DNA of 11,513 nucleotides from Holosporaceae bacterium (GTDB lineage: Bacteria > Pseudomonadota > Alphaproteobacteria > UBA3830): contig JAISCG010000038.1 in NCBI GenBank assembly GCA_031265715.1, forward strand, positions 1-11,513, given 5' to 3'. The notes under the pieces are model-generated. The model saw only the letters and a list, made by a program, of their open reading frames with translations, did not search any database and had not been told where the DNA came from. Of this stretch, positions 1 through 9,138 are shown piece by piece. The translations under genes were made by a program, and so were the position numbers. Positions within the stretch are counted from its first letter, which is position 1. Every line of letters begins with the position of its first letter.

Positions 1-47
1 TTACGTAGATTCTCGTACTCTTCTTTGCTTAAAAAATCTTTCTTCAT
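1..47 (-). CDS. 5' end of an unidentified gene running off the left edge
   Basis: The minus strand opens with ATG at 47-45 and stays open to the window edge, giving about 15 residues that begin MKKDFLSKEEYENLR. A plausible ribosome binding site (AAGGA, then TGGT) sits just before the ATG. The upstream region holds a CtrA-type promoter module at 118-150, with a predicted leader of about 60 nt. The product cannot be identified from so few residues. Its promoter twin drives a TadE-like pilus protein, so a role in pili or another cell-cycle-timed surface function is conceivable, but that is inference from promoter similarity only. Confidence 0.5.
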   Translation of the reverse strand, partial: MKKDFLSKEEYENLR

Positions 48-117
48 ACCATCCTTATATCATTTTTACTCAAAAAGTCCAATTGAAAAAATCCAACTTC
101 TCATCATGAATGGGTAT

Positions 118-150
118 ATTATGGAGAAGAAATCGTTAAAAAACGGTTAA
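118..150 (-). promoter_or_regulatory. CtrA-type promoter for the left-edge gene
   Basis: On the minus strand, TTAACCGTTTTTTAAC (150-135) fits the alphaproteobacterial CtrA box TTAA-N7-TTAAC exactly. A CATAAT -10 lies at 123-118, placing the box over the expected -35 position, as in CtrA-activated promoters. The spacing between box and -10 is identical to that of the module at 958-990, and the flanking CTCCATAATA is shared. The TAA stop of the TadE-like gene (149-147) lies inside the box. CtrA binding is inferred from the motif; no ctrA gene is in the window. Confidence 0.6.
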
Positions 151-930
151 TTCGGAGGATTCTCATTAAACAGTCCCGGTTTCGGCGTAAAAATTACAAC
201 GGACGTAAAATACGGTTTTTGCGTTGCGGAAAAACCCGCCGCACATGCCGTCGGCCTGAGCACAAAAAATCCGAATGCTTCTCTCGGAGAAACGTCTGAG
301 CATTTGCGCCCGTCCGAAAAATAATAATTGTTATCGGCAATATATAATGAATAACATTCAACCAGTATTTTAATTTCATCTTTGTTTATTTTTAAATCTT
401 TGTATATGACAGAAGAGCGCGCCTTTTTCGTATACGGCACCATGGTGTCTCCGTGATTGCCCCTGGTTCCGAAAGAAATACTATCCTCCGGCGTCATATT
501 TCGCTGAGGGGTATACATTACCCTCCACAGAACACTCGCCTCACCGTTGCCCAATCCCTTGATGCAGTGCACAAATCTTGCCGCAAAATGCCCATAAATG
601 TGATAACTTGTATTTGGAAAACAATAGAGAGTTTTTCCTGGATAACGTATTAAACTTCCCAAAAGTATAGCGTACTTTACATCCTTCAAAGTGATTCTTT
701 TATTCGATCTGTTTTGAGACATATTTTGTAAAATGTTCGCGATACAGTGTGCGGTAAACTCTGTTTGGGCGTACATTCGTTTGGCCTTCGGAACGTCATG
801 CAGGTAGTAGATAACAGCAATTATCACCGGGATGGCAACTGCAAATTCAATTAAAATTACTCCGATATGAGGCTTTCTAAGAGCCTGCCCCCCCCCCCCG
901 TTGTATTATAGACACAATCTTAGACAACAT
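147..930 (-). CDS. TadE-like pilus assembly protein, frame interrupted at a 12-G run
   Basis: This is a probable Tad (type IVc) pilus minor pilin or assembly protein anchored in the inner membrane. The uninterrupted part encodes a prepilin-like segment, RKPHIG then VILIEFAVAIPVIIAVIYYL, with Gly at -1 and Glu at +5 as in class III prepilin cleavage sites, followed by about 220 periplasmic residues. No usable ATG lies in that frame; a GTG at 827 would remove the whole prepilin motif. A good start, ATG at 930 with GGAG five bases upstream, gives MLSKIVSIIQR and then enters the G run. With 12 G that frame ends at TAG after 17 codons. With 11 G it joins the pilin frame exactly and yields 260 residues. 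The gene is therefore either phase-variable and OFF here, a recent pseudogene, or affected by a homopolymer sequencing error. It is preceded by a CtrA-type promoter. No other tad genes are visible. Family assignment rests on the N-terminal motif and on a C-terminal KINKDEIKILVECYSLY stretch that resembles TadE-type proteins. Confidence 0.7.
888..899. repeat. Poly-C (12) homopolymer tract, candidate slippage site
   Basis: Twelve consecutive C on the plus strand are twelve G on the coding strand of the TadE-like gene. The tract sits 10 codons after the ATG at 930 and before the prepilin segment. Only lengths of 8, 11 or 14 connect the start codon to the pilin frame, so the present length reads as OFF. 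I noticed no other homopolymer this long in the window. Confidence 0.85.
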
Positions 931-957
931 TTCCGCTCCCACGGTTAAATATCTGCT

Positions 958-990
958 ATTATGGAGCGGAAAAGGTTAATAAAGGGTTAA
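958..990 (-). promoter_or_regulatory. CtrA-type promoter for the TadE-like gene
   Basis: On the minus strand, TTAACCCTTTATTAAC (990-975) matches TTAA-N7-TTAAC. CATAAT at 963-958 serves as the -10, so the box overlaps the -35 position. The predicted transcript start near 951 leaves a leader of about 20 nt before the ATG at 930, with GGAG at 939-936. The layout duplicates the module at 118-150. Confidence 0.6.
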
Positions 991-1120
991 ACGGACGCGG
1001 TTTCATTACATCATCTGTTCTATCATGCGCAAATTAGTGCATATAATTTTCGGCGTGCTAAAAAACAACGCGCCCTTCGATAAAGATTTAGCCTTCACCT
1101 ATTGACTCTAAACACGGTAT

Positions 1121-1133
1121 CTCGCAATGACGT
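1121..1133. repeat. Fragment of CTCGCAATGACG dispersed repeat
   Basis: CTCGCAATGACGT matches the core of the longer repeat at 7729-7766 and lies just beyond the 3' end of the Rpn gene. The rest of 931-1143 holds only the promoter module at 958-990; no other gene or clear terminator was seen there. Confidence 0.4.
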
Positions 1134-1143
1134 GAGGAGGCGT

Positions 1144-2025
1144 CTATTTCAATGACTCTATTTCCTTTAAAGAAAGACCGGTGAGCTTGGATATTTGCTC
1201 CGGAGATAATCCCATAGAAAGTGCATTTAGAGCTGTTTCTCTAGCTTTCCGTAACTCTCCCCGAGTTATACCTTGCTCTATACCTTGCTCTATGCCTTGC
1301 TCTATACCTTGCTCTATGCCTTTGGCTATGCCTCGTCTTTCGGCGCTGTTAATATCAGAATTGTAATCATGCAGTCCATCTTCACGAATCCTGATAAACT
1401 CTTTCATTTGAGGATCTGACGTCACATAATCAAACATTTTTACTGCCTCCTTGATAACCGGTTCAAACTCGCCTATCTGTTTTACAACTTCTGAGTGTGG
1501 GTCTTTTATGAATTCCAGCCACCACGTAACCGGACTGTCTTTGTCGAACTTTTTCATCTTTCTGAGTTCCAGAAAATGAATTTCCTCATCATCCGTTAAA
1601 AGCTCGTGAGTTTCATCTTCTCTCATATGATATGTATGCCAAAAGCGATTATCTTTGAATAAACTCTCCTCCAATATATTGATACACACGGTTTGATGGA
1701 GATCAATAAAGTCTCCGCCTTTCGGCAACTGCTGAAAATACAATTCGGACCAATGAAAAAGTGATCTTTTTATAAAGTTTTCCTTCTTTTTTCTCTGGAT
1801 TTCCACATTTATGACACGTTTGTCAGATGCTTCGGCCAGAACGTCCAGACGTATTTCTTTGCCTCCGACATACTCCGGAATCAGCTCCGTTTTCCGAATT
1901 GTTACGTCCTTTATCGACTTACCTTCAGGATCGATAACGCTGTTCAGCAGATGAATCAGCATTTCTTTGCTGCGTTCGGCTGAAAAAATCAGCTTGAAAA
2001 TTAAATCCCCGGCAACGGAATCCAT
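1144..2025 (-). CDS. Rpn family PD-(D/E)XK nuclease / putative transposase
   Basis: The 293-residue protein has the layout of the Rpn (recombination-promoting nuclease, PDDEXK_2) family, often annotated as a transposase. The N-terminal LIFKLIFSAERSKEMLIHLLNSVI matches the usual FKxxF-ILxxFLNxIL opening. The nuclease core shows D61 followed by E75-x-Q77 (IRLDVLAEA...VINVEIQRK), the family's metal-binding D...ExQ signature. The N-terminal two thirds is globular. Residues 236-251 are four GIEQ units, and a basic helical tail ends with a helix-turn-helix-like SPEQISKLTGLSLKEIESL. Rpn proteins cleave DNA and have been linked to RecA-independent recombination and phage defence. The ATG at 2025 follows GGAG by six bases. 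It has its own promoter at 2068-2097 and no visible operon partner. Family call is firm; the role here is not known. Confidence 0.9.
   Translation of the reverse strand: MDSVAGDLIFKLIFSAERSKEMLIHLLNSVIDPEGKSIKDVTIRKTELIPEYVGGKEIRLDVLAEASDKRVINVEIQRKKKENFIKRSLFHWSELYFQQLPKGGDFIDLHQTVCINILEESLFKDNRFWHTYHMREDETHELLTDDEEIHFLELRKMKKFDKDSPVTWWLEFIKDPHSEVVKQIGEFEPVIKEAVKMFDYVTSDPQMKEFIRIREDGLHDYNSDINSAERRGIAKGIEQGIEQGIEQGIEQGITRGELRKARETALNALSMGLSPEQISKLTGLSLKEIESLK
1268..1315. repeat. 12-bp tandem repeat, four copies, within the Rpn gene
   Basis: Plus-strand units are ATACCTTGCTCT, with A/G variation at the third base in one unit. They run 1268-1279, 1280-1291, 1292-1303 and 1304-1315, followed by a decayed fifth unit at 1316-1327. 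They encode GIEQ repeats on the minus strand. The period is a multiple of three, so copy-number change would lengthen or shorten the linker without breaking the frame. Confidence 0.9.
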
Positions 2026-2067
2026 TCAAATCTCCAATAAATTACACTACTTATTATACCTGATTTG

Positions 2068-2097
2068 ATTGTATCACAACCAGAGACAAAAAGTCAA
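2068..2097 (-). promoter_or_regulatory. Sigma70-type promoter of the Rpn gene
   Basis: TTGACT (2097-2092) and TACAAT (2073-2068) are separated by 18 bp on the minus strand, and TGA before TACAAT makes an extended -10. A second perfect TATAAT lies at 2058-2053 without a good -35. The TGTGATACAAT core also occurs in the promoter at 7660-7687. Confidence 0.6.
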
Positions 2098-2115
2098 AAA
2101 TTTTGTGCAAAATCT

Positions 2116-2153
2116 CTTACCACCCGTCTCAATTAAGTGCGGTGGGTGGCAAG
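2116..2153. repeat. TTACCACCC palindromic repeat, full copy
   Basis: Arms CTTACCACCC (2116-2125) and GGGTGGCAAG (2144-2153) are inverted with nine of ten pairs, around an 18-nt centre. The hairpin begins about 6 nt past the PBP stop codon, so it may act as a transcript end or stabiliser. It lacks a following T run, so a classic intrinsic terminator is not shown. The same element recurs at 11282-11318 and as half copies at 7829-7842 and 9769-9778. Confidence 0.7.
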
Positions 2154-2159
2154 GCAGTA

Positions 2160-4033
2160 TCACAATTCTTTTACCAGAGATCTCATGCTACGCCGCTTCG
2201 CAGCGCTGCCGGGCGCATTTGATTTGGCCTGATTTTCTTTCGCGGATTTATTATAACCGAGCGCAATCATCATAAAATCGCGCCAGGCCAAAGCCGGAAG
2301 AATTCCCCCGGTTATTTTTTGATTCATCGGAGTATTGTTGTCGTTTCCCGTCCACACTCCGGCGACCAGCGAATCGGTAAAACCTATGAAACCGGCGTCG
2401 CGACTGTCGTTGCTGGTTCCGGTTTTCCCGTAGCAATCGACCGGAAGCTTCGCGCGCCTGCCCGTCCCGCGTTCCATCAGCGCCTTCATCATTGTTTTCA
2501 TTTTTTCACAATTTTCGGAAGAAATAACGCGTTTTCTGCGTTTTTTGGAGGCACGGTAAAGAACTTTTCCCTGTTGATTCGTGATGCTGAAAATCCCGAA
2601 CGGAACCATTTTTATGCCGTTCGTCATGGTCGCACCGTAGGCTGCGGTCATTTCCAGCAAATTGACGCCGGCAGATCCCAACGCCGACGCAAAATTACGT
2701 CCGATTTCACTGGTGATCCCCAGTTGTTCCGCTTTATCGGCAACGGAATCCATTCCGACTTTTTGCGCAAGTCTGACGGTGCACGTGTTGACGGATTTTA
2801 CGAACGCGTCAAGCAGACTGATGCTTCCTACACTTTGGTAACGGTAATTTTTCGGCGACCAATTCCCGATGGTGATCGGAAGATCGCTCACGTGGTCATG
2901 AATGTTGAATCCGTGCTCCAGAGCCGTGACAAATACAAAATACTTAAATGCCGACCCGAAAGATCTCAGCGCGAGGGCTCTGTTGTACTGACCTGTGCTG
3001 TAGGTGTGCCCGCCGACCATGACGCGAACGGCTCCGGTTTTGTCGAGCGCCACCAGCGCCATCTGACTCGCGCCGTTTTTAAATCCGTATTCGTTCAGGA
3101 CATTTCTTATTACGTAGGTCGCATTTTTTTGCAGCGCCGAATCCAAGGTCGTCCGGACAACCAAATCCTCGTCGCCGGCTCCGACCAATTCCTGCACATG
3201 CTCCAGGGCCCAGTCGGTAAAATAGCGATTTTCATCCATCGGGACGGAAAGCTTACTCAATTTTTCCTTTTCCGACATCGCTTCTTTCATCTCGCCTTCG
3301 GTGATGTATTTCAGTTCCGCCATGCAGGACAAAACCAGAGCGGTTCTTTTGTTCGATTTTTCGACATTATAAAAAGGAGAATAGGTGGCCGGCGATTTCA
3401 GAACTCCGGCCAGTTTTGCGGATTCGTATAATGTGAGCTGATGAGCCCTTTTCCCGAAAAATCTGTAGGCGGCCGCGTCTATGCCGTAGGCTCCTCCGCC
3501 GAAATAAACCCGATTAAGATAGGCGGATAAAATCTGTTTTTTCGTGAATCTTTTCTCCAGCCAGATAGCGAGAACAAATTCCTGAATTTTGCGCTTTATG
3601 GATTTGCTGCGGGAAAGAAACAGATTTTTCGCCAGCTGCTGGGTTAACGTGGATCCCCCCTGGACAATGCGAAGATGCAGAAGATTCGTCCACATAGCCC
3701 GGGCGATTCCCCAGAAATCCACGCCGCCGTGTTTGTAAAAACGCCGATCTTCGATGGCAATCACCGAATTTCCCACGTGCTTCGGAAGATCGCCGATTTT
3801 TACCGTGCGCCGAAATAAATCTCCGTATACCGCAATCGTTTTTCCGTCATAGGACTCAAAAACAATGCTCGCCCGCCGCCCCTTCGTTTCCAAATTATCC
3901 AGATCCGGCATATCGTGAATAAAAAAAAGAAATATAAAAAAACCGGCTACGAAGGTAAAAATGGCGGCAGAAATTAGAAAATTATAGAGGTCTGCACGAC
4001 TCCCTATAAATAATTTTTTCCTTTTGCGAGCCA

Positions 4034-4034
<1 letters not shown>
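2160..4034 (-). CDS. Class A penicillin-binding protein (PBP1A/1B type)
   Basis: This bifunctional peptidoglycan synthase polymerises lipid II glycan chains and cross-links stem peptides in the periplasm. Of 624 residues, 1-15 are a basic cytoplasmic tail and about 18-39 form one transmembrane helix. The GT51 transglycosylase domain (about 55-220) shows catalytic E95 in EDRRFYKHGG, then GGSTLTQQLAKN (126-137) and the KRKIQE...LEKRFTKKQIL motif. The transpeptidase domain (about 320-590) has S361-A-F-K364 (SxxK), SVN (414-416) and KTG (537-539), all intact. The basic C-terminal tail (597-624) looks disordered. At 624 residues it is shorter than E. coli PBP1A (about 850) and appears to lack the inserted OB domain. 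Its ATG overlaps the gyrB stop as TAATG, so translation is probably coupled. An active wall synthase shows that the organism still makes peptidoglycan. Confidence 0.95.
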
Positions 4035-6415
<2,381 letters not shown>

Positions 6416-6431
6416 CTACATTAACAGCAGC

Positions 6432-6460
6432 AGTATACAAATTTTTAAGAAGAAGCTAAA
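6432..6460 (-). promoter_or_regulatory. Probable promoter of the gyrB-PBP unit
   Basis: TATACT (6437-6432) is a 5/6 match to the -10 consensus, with a weak -35 TTTAGC (6460-6455) at 17 bp spacing. The start point near 6425 would leave a leader of about 20 nt. No other good promoter lies between the gyrB start and 6482. Confidence 0.45.
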
Positions 6461-6518
6461 GTTATTTTGTGATCGGAAGATCTCACCGCCCATTTGATTT
6501 AATTAGACGCATCCTCTT

Positions 6519-6530
6519 GTCATTGCGAGA
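6519..6530. repeat. Fragment of CTCGCAATGACG dispersed repeat (inverted)
   Basis: GTCATTGCGAGA is the inverted core of the element seen complete at 7729-7766. It lies within the non-coding remnant region upstream of gyrB. Confidence 0.35.
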
Positions 6531-6593
6531 AAATATTATCACAGGTACTATTTGCTGAAATTTCAAACAAAAAAGATCCGACAGGCGATAAGC

Positions 6594-6750
6594 CAAAATC
6601 CAATGTACGCTGCTTCCTATTGCCCAATGTGATCTGATAATATACAGCATTTTTTCGGCGCCGCAGGCTTCCGATAAAAACCACCCTCTAAAAAAAATTT
6701 CCTGTAACAGCGATGCTATCAGTATTTTTAAGCTTGGACGGTATGTTTGC
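6594..6750 (-). pseudogene. ISAs1-family transposase remnant (C-terminal part)
   Basis: The minus strand encodes LQTYRPSLKILIASL, then a degenerate stretch, then FRGWFLSEACGAEKMLYIIR and SHWAIGSSVHWIL. These line up with the ISAs1-family C-terminal block (WPgLksli ... RYyisSL.AdAe.ll..iRsHWgIENsLHWvLDV). The element ends at HWIL; the expected DV and the following downstream block are absent. The usual HWGIEN glutamate, taken as part of the DDE active site, is Gly here. The open frame around it (6483-6896) extends past the similarity on both sides and has no convincing start, so I read it as a fossil and not a working gene. In the remainder of 6404-6934 I see only the gyrB promoter, the repeat fragment at 6519-6530 and an inverted repeat at 6813-6838. 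Confidence 0.6.
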
Positions 6751-6812
6751 AAAACGTTTTTCAGTAGAGCAATCTCACTAATTGTCAAAACTTTCAGAAA
6801 AACACTACGACA

Positions 6813-6838
6813 GGGGGAAGCAACCTTCCGGTTCCCCC
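6813..6838. repeat. G/C-rich inverted repeat downstream of the secreted protein gene
   Basis: GGGGGAA (6813-6819) and TTCCCCC (6832-6838) form a perfect 7-bp stem with a 12-nt loop that can pair further. It lies about 100 nt beyond the stop at 6935 on the minus strand. A T run does not follow directly, so a terminator role is only possible. Confidence 0.35.
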
Positions 6839-6934
6839 GATTCCCATCGCGCGTATACCTCTTGCTCAAAAGCTTCTCCCCGGGATCGATTGGCATTTCT
6901 CCGTATCCACCACGGGATTTATATCCTCATTATG

Positions 6935-7621
6935 CTACTCAAGCGGCGGAGGTGCGTCCGCCACGGGTATTTCTGTCCCCACACGTATTGCATTTTGCCT
7001 AGATACGAAGGAGACATACTCTCTTAACACTTCACCAAACAGCCGGTTCCTCGTATCATCTTGTGATGGCTCAATATAATCCCCCAGTGCTTGTATCAGC
7101 TCGCTCCCGTTCTTATTCAATATCCTCGTCATTCTTAGTGCGTTAGCTAGGGGAACTGCGTTATAATCGTTTAGTACACGCCGCTCTATAAATCCTTTAC
7201 ATCCACCGAGATACTTCGGGTTTGCTACTAATCCCAGTGATTGTTTATAACCATCCACCTTTATTTTTCTCGTGATCCAGGCATACCTACGTAACACTTC
7301 GCCAAACTGCCGGTTCTTCAAATCGTTTTGTGACGGCTTAACATAATCACTCAGTTTTTGTGTCAGTTCGCTCCCGGTTATTGAGGACCACTTCGTCAGT
7401 CTTCTCGCCTCTTCTACTGCGCTAGATACGGCATCTGCGTACTTACAATTGTCAGCTTTTTGTACCTGCTCTACAAATTCCCTCCATACACCGGGTTTAA
7501 GCGAGTCTACTACTGATTCCAAGTCTCCACACTTATCCACATCTATTTTTTCCATGGCTTCCACATGACAAAATGCCAACACAAACGTTACCATACATGC
7601 TGCAACACAATTACTTCTCAT
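6935..7621 (-). CDS. Secreted protein with two internal repeats, function unknown
   Basis: The 228-residue protein starts with a likely Sec signal peptide (MRSNCVAACMVTFVLAFC, cleavage probably after HVEA at 22). The mature part is hydrophilic and helical. It contains two copies of a 31-residue block, at 83-113 and 172-202, 89 residues apart. The pattern is GSELxQxLxDYxxPSQ followed by xDxxNRxFGEVLRxY. Residues about 61-82 and 152-171 align less well and extend the repeat. Four Cys occur in the mature part or repeat linkers (31, 59, 141) and signal (5, 9, 18), so disulfides are possible. The tail is short and proline-rich. The ATG at 7621 follows AAGGAGG by six bases, and a near-consensus promoter lies at 7660-7687, so strong expression is expected. 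I do not recognise the family. Export suggests periplasmic or host-facing action, but no function is claimed. Confidence 0.8.
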   Translation of the reverse strand: MRSNCVAACMVTFVLAFCHVEAMEKIDVDKCGDLESVVDSLKPGVWREFVEQVQKADNCKYADAVSSAVEEARRLTKWSSITGSELTQKLSDYVKPSQNDLKNRQFGEVLRRYAWITRKIKVDGYKQSLGLVANPKYLGGCKGFIERRVLNDYNAVPLANALRMTRILNKNGSELIQALGDYIEPSQDDTRNRLFGEVLREYVSFVSRQNAIRVGTEIPVADAPPPLE

Positions 7622-7659
7622 AATTTCCTCCTTTTTCTAAAAAATCGAACAACAGGACT

Positions 7660-7687
7660 ATTGTATCACATTAGACCTTAATGTCAA
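7660..7687 (-). promoter_or_regulatory. Strong sigma70-type promoter of the secreted repeat protein
   Basis: A perfect TTGACA (7687-7682) and TACAAT (7665-7660) are separated by 16 bp on the minus strand. TGTGA before TACAAT supplies an extended -10. The predicted leader is about 30 nt and carries AAGGAGG before the ATG. Confidence 0.75.
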
Positions 7688-7728
7688 GTTGTTTTATAAA
7701 ATATACTTACCATAAGCAAATTTAAAAT

Positions 7729-7766
7729 CTGGATTACCGCGTCGCTGCGCTTCTCGCAATGACGAG
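7729..7766. repeat. CTCGCAATGACG dispersed palindromic element, long copy
   Basis: The 38-nt copy runs from CTGGATTACCGCG to CTCGCAATGACGAG and contains the small hairpin CTCG-N6-CGAG (7753-7766) and a second GCG-rich self-complementary part. It resembles the 'CTGGATTGCCGCG...CTCGCAATGACG' intergenic elements seen in many bacterial genomes (recalled, not searched). It sits between the M48 3' end and the promoter at 7660-7687. Shorter fragments are at 1121-1133 and 6519-6530. Confidence 0.6.
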
Positions 7767-7791
7767 AATGATTCAAGGTTAAGAAAAACCA

Positions 7792-9138
7792 TCAACATCT
7801 CATTGAAATTTCAGATAAAAAAAAGATCAGACGGGTGGTAAGATTGAAATTTTCCCGTCCCACTAATTCTTTCAGGTATTTTGCTTTTTTGATGTGTTTT
7901 TTTTCCGTATTTTTGTCGAGTTTATCCAGGGAAACCGAGAGCAATTCGAGGGCGGTGCGGTAATTTCTCAGCAACATTTGTTCCTGAGCGAGCATCAGCA
8001 GAGCCAATCCCTCTCGTTTTTGTTTTCCGTATCCCTTGGCCAGCAATCTGAAAATATCGCTGTTGAAGCATTCTTCGTACTTCGCCGATTCCAAAAGAGA
8101 TATGGCGAAATCGATCCTTTGACCGGCCTCGATCAAGACATTTGCGTAATCTGTTTTGATCAGCGCGTTGGTATCTTTGCCGCAAATTTCTTCGTAAATT
8201 TTTATGGATTCCTCCAACTGACCGGCTTCGTACAAAGTCTGAGCCAGCGTTTCTTTACAGTAAAAATCTTTCGGATTTTTTTTCAGGAGCCCGCGCAATA
8301 TCTCGACGGCTTCCTTCGATCTTCCGATCCGATGAAAATAAACCGCCCTGGAATAATCGTCTTCGGGAAGCGCGGTTCTCCAATCAAGCCTCTTTAAATA
8401 CGCCTTCAGCTTGACCAAAATGTGCCTGTATTTTCGGGACGTTTCGTCACTCGCTCTGAATTTTTTCGATTTCGCCCGTTTCTGAAGCGCGGAAATTCTG
8501 TCGCTCGTTTTCGGGTGACTTTGCACATAGACCGGGAGATTGACCCCGCCGTTCAATATGTCGAGACGCTGAAAAACGTCAAATGCCTCTATCAAAACGT
8601 CCGAACCGTAGCCCGATTTTTCAAGATACGCAGCCGCGAGAGCATCAGCGGCAAATTCCTCTCCCCGGGTAAAACGCAGAAAAAATCGCTCATCCGTCAT
8701 CGCGTATCCCAGGGGCAGCGCCATTACCTCCGCCGACCCGGTGAATATCGACCCGAGAATTCCGGCCAGCATCGCCCAGGCACAATTTTTGGAACTCCGA
8801 TTTATCGCATTTATCTGGCGATCTATGTGGCCGGCGGCAATGTGTCCGGTTTCGTGGCACAGTATGCCCAGAAGATGCAGCGGATTCTCAAATTTCAGCA
8901 GCAATCCGGAATTAACGAAAACGTATCCGTTTCCTATGGTGAAAGCGTTAATGACGTCGGAATTTATGACGTACACCTTCGCCGACTTCGGCCGCAGACC
9001 GGCGACTTTGAAGACGGATTTCAGCATTTCCGTGAGAAATTCCTCGATTTCCGCATCCCGGATGATGGAAAAATTTGCGCTCGAAAAATCGACCGTCGCT
9101 ATGAATAGCGATACAAAAAAAATTCGAAGAAATTTCAT
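7792..9138 (-). CDS. BepA-like M48 metalloprotease with TPR domain
   Basis: This is a periplasmic zinc protease of the BepA/YfgC type, which in E. coli helps assemble or degrade outer-membrane proteins such as LptD. The 448 residues start with a signal peptide (cleavage near SSA at 21). The M48 domain (about 30-220) has the zinc motif H95-E-T-G-H99, a third ligand probably E161 in RGEEFAADALAAAYLEKSGY, and the family motif HPKTSDRI (208-215). TPR-like helices follow (about 263-405), including EAVEILRGLLKKNPKDFYCKE and LEESIKIYEEICGKD. Length is slightly under BepA (487). The ATG at 9138 overlaps the gmk stop as ATGA, with AAGG upstream, so translation is coupled. The last residues (LTTRLIFFLSEISMRC) are encoded partly by a half copy of the TTACCACCC repeat, so the native C-terminus may have been replaced. 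Confidence 0.9.
   Translation of the reverse strand: MKFLRIFFVSLFIATVDFSSANFSIIRDAEIEEFLTEMLKSVFKVAGLRPKSAKVYVINSDVINAFTIGNGYVFVNSGLLLKFENPLHLLGILCHETGHIAAGHIDRQINAINRSSKNCAWAMLAGILGSIFTGSAEVMALPLGYAMTDERFFLRFTRGEEFAADALAAAYLEKSGYGSDVLIEAFDVFQRLDILNGGVNLPVYVQSHPKTSDRISALQKRAKSKKFRASDETSRKYRHILVKLKAYLKRLDWRTALPEDDYSRAVYFHRIGRSKEAVEILRGLLKKNPKDFYCKETLAQTLYEAGQLEESIKIYEEICGKDTNALIKTDYANVLIEAGQRIDFAISLLESAKYEECFNSDIFRLLAKGYGKQKREGLALLMLAQEQMLLRNYRTALELLSVSLDKLDKNTEKKHIKKAKYLKELVGRENFNLTTRLIFFLSEISMRC
7829..7842. repeat. TTACCACCC repeat half copy inside the M48 gene end
   Basis: The minus strand reads CTTACCACCCGTCT, a 14-nt identity with the left arm and spacer of the copy at 2116-2153. A T8 run follows five bases later on the minus strand. 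The second arm is missing. It encodes LTTR at residues 433-436 of the protease. Confidence 0.6.

Noticed and set aside
66..107. 13-codon open frame (MMRSWIFSIGLFE) between the CtrA promoter and the left-edge gene
   Set aside because: No ribosome binding site, and the ATG lies about 4 nt from the predicted transcript start. Nothing supports an attenuator.
1000..1120. Possible terminator or small RNA between Rpn and the pilus promoter
   Set aside because: Only a 4-bp GC stem with a T-rich loop was found, and no T run after it.
2319..3431. 370-codon open frame on the plus strand
   Set aside because: It lies antisense within the PBP gene, whose motifs are intact. Long antisense frames are common opposite such genes.
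6483..6896. 137-codon minus-strand frame read as a whole gene
   Set aside because: Only the middle resembles a transposase. No ribosome binding site or sensible start was found, and the ends contain repeat and unrelated sequence. Reported as a pseudogene fragment only.
8422..9108. 228-codon plus-strand frame
   Set aside because: It is antisense to the M48 protease, which carries HETGH and HPKT motifs.
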